Assembly (NCBI GenBank): GCA_017543005.1
Contig: JAFWEA010000174.1
Coordinates: 1-5,605 of the forward strand
Length of the DNA stretch: 5,605 nucleotides
Direction: 5' to 3'
DNA from: Solobacterium sp.
Lineage (GTDB): Bacteria; Bacillota_I; Bacilli_A; Erysipelotrichales; Erysipelotrichaceae
Position numbers and translations under genes: made by a program. Shown one piece after another: positions 1 through 4,112 of the stretch (within the stretch, counting starts at the first letter, position 1; each line of letters starts with the position of its first letter). The notes below the pieces were generated by a model, which did not search any database, was not told where the DNA came from, and saw only the letters and a program-made list of their open reading frames with translations.

Positions 1-1311
1 GATCCGGAGAACTGGAACCAGGATGAAGATGTCATGGATACCTGGTTCTCCAGCGCCCTGTGGCCGTTTGCGACCCTCGGCTGGCCGGAAGACACCGCCG
101 ATTACGAACGGTATTATCCGAATGACACCATGGTCACCGGCTATGACATCATCTTCTTCTGGGTGGCCCGCATGGCCTTCGATGCCCGTTACTTCACCCA
201 CAGCAGACCGTTCCGCCACGTGCTGATCCACGGCCTGATCCGTGACGCGCAGGGCCGCAAGATGTCCAAGTCGCTGGGCAACGGTGTCGACCCGATGAAG
301 GTCATCGAGGAATACGGCGTTGACGCGCTGCGCTTCTTCCTGACCACCAACTCCACACCGGGCCAGGATATGCGCTATATCCCGGAAAAAGTGGAAGCGG
401 CCTGGAACTTCATCAACAAGATCTGGAATGCCAGCCGGTTTGTGCTGATGAACCTGCCGGATGACATGACCCTGGAAGACTGCTCGTTCGACAACCTGTC
501 GGCAGCCGATCAGTGGATTCTCAAGCGGCTGAAGGAAACCCTCGACCACATCACCCCGAACATGGAAAAATACGAGTTTGCCCTGGTCGGCAATGAACTC
601 TACAGCTTCATCTGGGATGACTTCTGCAGCTGGTATCTGGAAATGAGCAAGGCCAGCCTCAACAGCGAGGATGAAACCGCGAAGAAGGCGGCCCAGTCCA
701 CTCTGCTGTATACGCTGAACGCGATTATCCGCATGCTGGAACCGTTCATGCCGTTTGTGACCGAAGAGATCTACCTGACCATGCCGCACCGCGTGGAAAG
801 CCTGAACCTCGAGACCTGGCCAAGTGTCCCGGCCGACATCGCTGCGGACAAGACCGGGGAGATCGAGCTGGTCATCGCCGCGATCAGAAGACTGCGGGAA
901 ATCCGGAACGAAAACGACATCAAGCCGGGCACCGTGCTGGATGTTGCCCTGAATGACGAAACCGGCAGGCCGGCTCAGCTGCTGGAAAGCAGTGTGTCCA
1001 TGCTGGCAAGAATGGGCAAGGTGCAGCTGCATGATACCCTGAGCGAAGATCATGCGATCTATCCGCTCTCCGGCGGTTCCCTCAATATCCTTTCGAGTCA
1101 GCTGCAGAACAAAGAGGAAGAACTGAAGAAGCTGGCCAGCGAAAAGAAGCGGCTGGAAGCCGAAGTCGCCAGAGGCACCGGCATGCTGAACAACCAGGGC
1201 TTCCTGGCCAAGGCCCCGGCGGCCAAGGTCGAGCAGGAAAAGAAGAAGCTGGAAGACTATCAGCGGCAGCTGGAAGTGGTTCTGGCCCGCCTGCATGAAC
1301 TCGAAGGCTGA
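1..1311 (+). CDS. valS: Valyl-tRNA synthetase, C-terminal half (5' end outside window)
   Basis: Class I aminoacyl-tRNA synthetase that attaches valine to tRNA-Val in the cytoplasm. The frame is open from base 1; 436 codons are present, about half of the roughly 880 residues usual for bacterial ValRS, so the N-terminus, HIGH motif and most of the editing domain lie upstream. Visible in order (codons counted from base 1): the conserved DTWFSSALWPF stretch at 13-23 where the catalytic core resumes after the editing insertion; GYDIIFFWVARM at about 47-58; the catalytic KMSKS loop at 87-91 (bases 259-273); an all-helical anticodon-binding domain at about 167-311, including DQWILKRL and SFIWDDFCSWYLE; and a Lys/Glu-rich C-terminal coiled coil at about 366-436 with NNQGFLAKAPAAKVEQEKKK, the tRNA-contacting arm typical of ValRS rather than IleRS or LeuRS. 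It ends in TGA at 1309-1311. No frameshift or missing key residue is seen in the part present. Confidence 0.97.
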   Translation, partial: DPENWNQDEDVMDTWFSSALWPFATLGWPEDTADYERYYPNDTMVTGYDIIFFWVARMAFDARYFTHSRPFRHVLIHGLIRDAQGRKMSKSLGNGVDPMKVIEEYGVDALRFFLTTNSTPGQDMRYIPEKVEAAWNFINKIWNASRFVLMNLPDDMTLEDCSFDNLSAADQWILKRLKETLDHITPNMEKYEFALVGNELYSFIWDDFCSWYLEMSKASLNSEDETAKKAAQSTLLYTLNAIIRMLEPFMPFVTEEIYLTMPHRVESLNLETWPSVPADIAADKTGEIELVIAAIRRLREIRNENDIKPGTVLDVALNDETGRPAQLLESSVSMLARMGKVQLHDTLSEDHAIYPLSGGSLNILSSQLQNKEEELKKLASEKKRLEAEVARGTGMLNNQGFLAKAPAAKVEQEKKKLEDYQRQLEVVLARLHELEG

Positions 1312-1316
1312 AACAG

Positions 1317-1325
1317 TGCTATAAT
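1317..1325 (+). promoter_or_regulatory. Extended -10 promoter-like sequence after valS
   Basis: TGCTATAAT is a perfect match to the extended -10 consensus (TGnTATAAT) and begins five bases after the valS stop codon. No good -35 hexamer is visible 16-18 bases upstream, which extended -10 promoters can tolerate. The predicted transcription start is near A1332. A transcript from here would meet the hairpin at 1361-1403 before the hydrolase start at 1427, so it would yield either a short RNA of about 75-80 nt or, with readthrough, the hydrolase-glpK message. The match is seen directly; activity is inferred. Confidence 0.5.
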
Positions 1326-1347
1326 GCAGACAGGAGAAACCTGTTCT

Positions 1348-1392
1348 ATGCATAAAATAAGACGCGCATCATCATCCGAAAGAAAGGCATGA
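1348..1392 (+). CDS. Possible 14-codon leader ORF
   Basis: ATG at 1348 opens a short frame, MHKIRRASSSERKA, ending in TGA at 1390-1392. AGGAG at 1332-1336 lies 11 bases upstream, a slightly long but usable Shine-Dalgarno spacing, although it would sit almost at the 5' end of a transcript from the extended -10 at 1317-1325. Three consecutive Ser codons (1369-1377) lie in the left arm of the terminator-like hairpin and the stop codon lies in its right arm, so translation would disrupt the hairpin. This is the geometry of a leader-peptide attenuator, but a frame this short can arise by chance and there is no comparative support. Confidence 0.2.
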   Translation: MHKIRRASSSERKA

Positions 1393-1408
1393 TTTTGCGC
1401 GCCTTTTT
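1361..1408 (+). terminator. Intrinsic terminator or attenuator after valS
   Basis: CGCGCA at 1363-1368 pairs with TGCGCG at 1396-1401. After a 2x2 internal loop, ATCAT at 1371-1375 pairs with ATGAT at 1389-1393, and two further C-G pairs close a purine loop at 1378-1385. Five T's follow at 1404-1408. It is the likely end of the valS transcript. Because a promoter-like sequence lies just upstream of it, it could also attenuate transcription into the hydrolase gene. The internal loop makes it weaker than the terminator after glpK. Confidence 0.65.
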
Positions 1409-1412
1409 CTGT

Positions 1413-1420
1413 GGGGGGAA
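1413..1420 (+). promoter_or_regulatory. Ribosome binding site of the hydrolase gene
   Basis: GGGGGGAA ends six bases before ATG 1427. A run of six G's is an unusual Shine-Dalgarno: it can pair with the CCUCC of 16S rRNA only with G-U wobble, unlike the AGGAAGG-type sites of the next two genes. It nevertheless supports this start codon, since no other purine-rich stretch is near. Confidence 0.55.
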
Positions 1421-1426
1421 TACACT

Positions 1427-2398
1427 ATGGCAAAGGAAAAGAAAAAACATCCGCTGCTGAAAGGCCTGCTCGGGACAGCCGCAGCAGGCACTGCCGCATA
1501 TGCCGGGGCTTCGTATTATGTGTTCCGGGGGATCTTTGATCAGAATCATACGCTTTTGAAGGTCAACCTTGAGGACATCTCAGCCGGCCGGCAGCGCTAT
1601 GCCGAATGGTTTGCGGAAACCGGTCATGAGGAACTGTTTACCGAAGCCTATGACGGCCTGAAGCTGCATGCCATCCTGCTGCGCCACTATCCGGAGGATC
1701 ACCGGTGGTTCGTGCCGGTGCACGGGTATCTGAGCTCTTCCCTGGACATGCTGGGCTTCATCTATGAGGCCCACCGGCGGGGCTACAACGTGCTGGCCCC
1801 GGACCTGCGGGCGTGCGGGCTTTCCGAAGGCAAATATACCGGCATGGGCTGGCCGGAGCACTACGACCTGGTGACCTGGATCAGCAAGATCATCCAGATC
1901 GATCCGCAGGCTGAAATTATGCTGCTGGGAGCCTCGCTTGGCGGTACGGTGGTCATGAACACCATCGGTGATTACCTGCCGGCCAATGTGAAGTGTGCGG
2001 TTGATGACAGCGGCTTCAGCGACCTGCGGGAAGTATTGCTCTACCATATTGAAAAACTGACCGGCCTGAACGGAGAATACATCATGCCGGGTCTGGATCT
2101 GCTGGTGCGCCAGAACCTGCACTATGCCATGCAGGAAGTCAGTACCAAGCGGCAATTGAAACAGTCCAGGATCCCGCTGATGATCATCCATGGGGAAAAC
2201 GACACCATTGTGCCGGTCCGGATGGGTTATGACTGCTACTATGCGACAAATGCGCCGAAGGAGCTCTGGGTTGTACCGGAGTGCGGCCATGTGCAGGCCA
2301 GCGGTCAGCCGGAATACTTTGAAAAGATCTTCGCGTTTGCCGACCGGCATATGGATACTGTCAAAACAGCCGAAGCGGAAGCGCTGAAAGCGGAATAG
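1427..2398 (+). CDS. Membrane-anchored alpha/beta hydrolase (serine hydrolase)
   Basis: A 323-residue alpha/beta-hydrolase-fold protein, probably an esterase, lipase or peptidase-like enzyme; the substrate cannot be read from sequence. A basic start (MAKEKKKH) and an Ala/Gly-rich hydrophobic stretch at about residues 10-33 look like an uncleaved N-terminal membrane anchor; no clear signal-peptidase site follows. The catalytic triad is complete: nucleophile S170 in GASLGG, acid D259 in HGENDTIVP, and H288 in CGHVQA. HGYLSSS at 99-105 supplies the usual oxyanion-hole region, and APDLRACGLSEG at 124-135 is the conserved strand-loop before the nucleophile elbow. The architecture matches the COG1073-like hydrolases common in Firmicutes, including YqkD-type proteins. 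ATG 1427 was chosen because a G-rich Shine-Dalgarno lies at 1413-1418 and the anchor follows directly. It lies 12 bases ahead of glpK, so the two are probably co-transcribed. The Glu/Ala/Lys-rich tail at about 312-323 looks unstructured. Confidence 0.9.
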   Translation: MAKEKKKHPLLKGLLGTAAAGTAAYAGASYYVFRGIFDQNHTLLKVNLEDISAGRQRYAEWFAETGHEELFTEAYDGLKLHAILLRHYPEDHRWFVPVHGYLSSSLDMLGFIYEAHRRGYNVLAPDLRACGLSEGKYTGMGWPEHYDLVTWISKIIQIDPQAEIMLLGASLGGTVVMNTIGDYLPANVKCAVDDSGFSDLREVLLYHIEKLTGLNGEYIMPGLDLLVRQNLHYAMQEVSTKRQLKQSRIPLMIIHGENDTIVPVRMGYDCYYATNAPKELWVVPECGHVQASGQPEYFEKIFAFADRHMDTVKTAEAEALKAE

Positions 2399-2407
2399 GA
2401 AGGAAAG
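2397..2407 (+). promoter_or_regulatory. Ribosome binding site of glpK
   Basis: AGGAAGGAAAG overlaps the TAG stop codon of the hydrolase and lies just ahead of ATG 2411. The strong purine-rich site and the 12-base gap between genes support translational linkage of the pair. Confidence 0.75.
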
Positions 2408-2410
2408 ACC

Positions 2411-3901
2411 ATGGAAAAGTTCATACTCGCAATTGATCAGGGCACGACGTCCTGCCGCGCCATTTTGTTTGATCACGATTCAAAGATCCGCCAGGTAGCC
2501 CAGCGGGAGTTCACCCAGATCTTCCGGCAGCCGGGCTGGGTGGAGCACGATGCCAACGAAATCTTCCTGACGGTGGAAAGCGTCATGGCCTCCTGCCTGC
2601 AGAATGCCGGTGTGCAGCCGGAGCAGATTGCCGCGGTCGGCATTACCAACCAGCGGGAGACGACCGTTGTCTGGAACAAGGAAACCGGTCTGCCGATTGC
2701 CAACGCGATTGTCTGGCAGTCCCGGCAGACAGCCGATATCTGCGATGACCTGCGCAGCCGCGGTTATGAAGACCTCATCCGCAGCCGCACCGGTCTGCGT
2801 ATTGACCCGTATTTCTCCGCCAGCAAGATCCGCTGGATTCTGGACCATACCGAAGGCGGCCAGCAGATGGCGGAAGAAGGAAAACTGCTTGCCGGGACCA
2901 TCGATACCTGGCTGATGTACCGGCTCAGCGGCGGCAAGGCCCATGTGACGGACTACTCCAATGCCAGCCGGACGATGCTCTACAACATCTTTGAAAAGAA
3001 ATGGGATGAAAAGATCCTCGAACTGCTGAACATTCCGCTGTGCATGCTGCCGGAAGTAAAGGATTCCAGCGGTCATTTCTGTGATATCGATGCAGTGCAT
3101 TTCTTCGGTCACAGCGTGCCGATCATGGGTGTAGCCGGTGACCAGCAGGCAGCCCTGTTCGGCCAGAAGTGCTTCAGGCCGGGCATGGCCAAGAATACAT
3201 ACGGCACCGGGTGCTTCCTGCTGATGAATACCGGCAGTGAACCGAAGGTCTCTGACAACGGGCTGGTCACCACGATTGCCTGGGGTTACAAAGGCGAAAT
3301 TACCTATGCCCTGGAGGGCAGTGTCTTCGTGGCCGGTTCCGCCATTCAGTGGCTGCGGGACGAACTGAAGTTCTTTGCCGCTTCGCCGGAATCCGAGGAA
3401 CTGGCGCTTTCTGCCAAGGATGACAGCATCTATGTCGTGCCGGCTTTCGTCGGCCTGGGGGCCCCGTACTGGGATGATAGGGCCAGGGGTGCAATCTTCG
3501 GCCTGACCCGGGGCAGCGACCGGGCGGATCTTACCCGGGCAACCCTGCAGTCCCTGGCGTATCAGACAAAGGATGTCCTGGATGCCATGAAGGCTGACGC
3601 GAAGGATGACATCTCGGTGCTGCGGGTTGACGGCGGGGCCAGCGCGAACAACTACCTGATGCAGTTCCAGAGTGACATGCTGCAGTGCCAGGTGGTGAGA
3701 CCGCAGAATGTTGAAACAACCGCGCTTGGGGCAGCGTACCTGGCCGGGCTGGCAGCCGGTTACTGGCAGAGCATGGAAGAACTCAGTGCCGATCAGGGTG
3801 CCGACAAGGTCTATGAACCGCAGATGGATCCGCATGATGCGGCCGAAAAATACAGGGGCTGGCAGAAAGCCGTGGAAGCGGCCAGATTCTACAGTCGGTA
3901 A
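2411..3901 (+). CDS. glpK: Glycerol kinase
   Basis: FGGY-family kinase that phosphorylates cytoplasmic glycerol to sn-glycerol 3-phosphate using ATP, trapping glycerol for catabolism or lipid synthesis. At 496 residues it is full length for bacterial GlpK. The first lobe opens with AIDQGTTSCRAILFD (7-21), the phosphate-binding loop. Glycerol-contact residues known from E. coli GlpK are all present: R82-E83 (NQRET), W102, Y134 (DPYFSASK) and D244-Q245 (AGDQQAALFGQ). The second lobe has GTGCFLL at 265-271, LEGSVFVAGSAIQWLRD at 301-317, the family signature region GLGAPYWDDRARGAIFGLTR at 348-367, and the ATP-site DGGASANN at 407-414. H230 in HFFG matches the histidine phosphorylated by HPr of the sugar PTS in Bacillus and Enterococcus, so activity is probably stimulated when preferred sugars are absent. 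The start is supported by the purine-rich site at 2397-2407. No glpF or glpO is in the window; a terminator follows directly. Confidence 0.97.
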   Translation: MEKFILAIDQGTTSCRAILFDHDSKIRQVAQREFTQIFRQPGWVEHDANEIFLTVESVMASCLQNAGVQPEQIAAVGITNQRETTVVWNKETGLPIANAIVWQSRQTADICDDLRSRGYEDLIRSRTGLRIDPYFSASKIRWILDHTEGGQQMAEEGKLLAGTIDTWLMYRLSGGKAHVTDYSNASRTMLYNIFEKKWDEKILELLNIPLCMLPEVKDSSGHFCDIDAVHFFGHSVPIMGVAGDQQAALFGQKCFRPGMAKNTYGTGCFLLMNTGSEPKVSDNGLVTTIAWGYKGEITYALEGSVFVAGSAIQWLRDELKFFAASPESEELALSAKDDSIYVVPAFVGLGAPYWDDRARGAIFGLTRGSDRADLTRATLQSLAYQTKDVLDAMKADAKDDISVLRVDGGASANNYLMQFQSDMLQCQVVRPQNVETTALGAAYLAGLAAGYWQSMEELSADQGADKVYEPQMDPHDAAEKYRGWQKAVEAARFYSR

Positions 3902-3911
3902 TTAACACATG

Positions 3912-3953
3912 AAAGAAGATGTCATGGGTTTAGAGCCTGTGACATCTTTTTTT
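3912..3953 (+). terminator. Strong intrinsic terminator after glpK
   Basis: AAGATGTCA at 3916-3924 pairs perfectly with TGACATCTT at 3940-3948, extendable outward by A-T pairs and one G-U pair to about 13 base pairs. The interior can add weak GGG/CCT pairing. A seven-T run occupies 3947-3953. It begins 10 bases after the glpK stop codon, so it marks the end of the hydrolase-glpK transcription unit. Confidence 0.9.
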
Positions 3954-3979
3954 GGTTACACAGTTTCCTGATCTGTAAC

Positions 3980-4010
3980 GTACCCACCCCTAGGGGTGGG
4001 GTACATTTTT
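3980..4010 (+). promoter_or_regulatory. G/C-tract palindrome with T-run: operator or second terminator
   Basis: Left arm GTACCCACCCC (3980-3990) and right arm GGGGTGGGGTAC (3993-4004) flank a central TA; the inner ACCCCTAGGGGT (3986-3997) is perfectly self-complementary and the right arm has one extra G. ATTTTT follows at 4005-4010. As RNA it would fold into a stable hairpin followed by U's and could be a second terminator. As DNA it resembles operators of the CsoR/CstR repressor family, which consist of C-tracts facing G-tracts within TACCC...GGGTA. The repeat is seen directly; the choice between the two roles is inference. Confidence 0.6.
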
Positions 4011-4034
4011 CGAAAATATCCTACGATTTTCGTA
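4011..4034. repeat. Interleaved AT-rich inverted repeats
   Basis: CGAAAAT (4011-4017) and ATTTTCG (4026-4032) form a perfect 7-base inverted repeat around an 8-base spacer. The right copy is also part of TACGATTTTCGTA (4022-4034), a second inverted repeat of 5-base arms with a 3-base spacer, and the left copy overlaps TTTTCGAAAA (4007-4016). Such overlapping dyads in a promoter region suggest a regulator site, but no known motif is recognised. Confidence 0.45.
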
Positions 4035-4036
4035 AC

Positions 4037-4071
4037 TCGGGTTTCTGTGTCTTTTTCTATACGAAACCTGA
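4037..4071 (+). promoter_or_regulatory. Leader hairpin upstream of the surface-protein gene
   Basis: TCGGGTTTC (4037-4045) can pair with GAAACCTGA (4063-4071) as nine consecutive pairs in RNA, one of them G-U, enclosing a 17-base pyrimidine-rich loop. There is no T-run after it, so it is not a terminator. If transcribed it would be a stem in the 5' untranslated region, 24 bases ahead of the Shine-Dalgarno. It may stabilise the message or be regulatory. Confidence 0.35.
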
Positions 4072-4095
4072 TGGCGGAAGAACAGCTGTTTTTTC

Positions 4096-4104
4096 AGGAA
4101 GGGG
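4096..4104 (+). promoter_or_regulatory. Ribosome binding site deciding the surface-protein start
   Basis: AGGAAGGGG lies 8 bases before ATG 4113. It favours this start over the in-frame ATG at 4071, which has no purine-rich site in front of it and would put a charged extension ahead of the signal peptide. Confidence 0.8.
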
Positions 4105-4112
4105 TATCAAGG

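Larger units (their letters stand above)
3954..4112. other. 159-base non-coding region dense in inverted repeats
   Basis: No credible gene lies between the glpK terminator and the surface-protein start. In order it holds: GTTACA/TGTAAC (3955-3960 and 3974-3979); a G/C-tract palindrome with a T-run (3980-4010); TTTTCGAAAA (4007-4016) and TACGATTTTCGTA (4022-4034); a 9-base-pair hairpin (4037-4071); and AACAGCTGTT (4081-4090). I found no convincing -35/-10 pair: TATCCT at 4017-4022 and TATACG at 4058-4063 are weak -10 candidates without a matching -35. The promoter of the downstream gene presumably lies here, since a terminator closes the unit upstream. Confidence 0.7.

Noticed and set aside
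2385..2398. Possible catabolite-responsive (cre) element just upstream of glpK, starting TGAAAGCG
   Set aside because: Only the left half matches the cre consensus; the right half does not continue the dyad, and the sequence is coding for the hydrolase C-terminus.
1580..2476. A 298-codon open frame on the minus strand opposite the hydrolase
   Set aside because: It overlaps the intact hydrolase and the glpK start, has shadow-like composition and shows no family motif.
2480..3835. A 451-codon open frame on the minus strand covering most of glpK
   Set aside because: It lies opposite a complete, clearly functional glpK. Its translation is rich in His, Gln, Arg and Pro with no recognisable domain, as expected when a GC3-rich gene is read backwards.
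4081..4093. AACAGCTGTT followed by T's as a terminator
   Set aside because: The palindrome leaves at most a few pairs once a four-base loop is allowed, and it lies just upstream of a ribosome site where a terminator would silence the next gene.
4071..4112. ATG 4071 as the true start of the surface protein
   Set aside because: It is in frame but has no Shine-Dalgarno, and it would put an acidic 14-residue extension in front of a well-formed signal peptide; ATG 4113 has AGGAAGGGG at good spacing.
3902..4112. CRISPR array, tRNA, insertion-sequence end or attachment site in the glpK-surface gene gap
   Set aside because: The repeats are short unrelated dyads, not regularly spaced direct repeats. 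There is no cloverleaf, no transposase fragment, and no target duplication.
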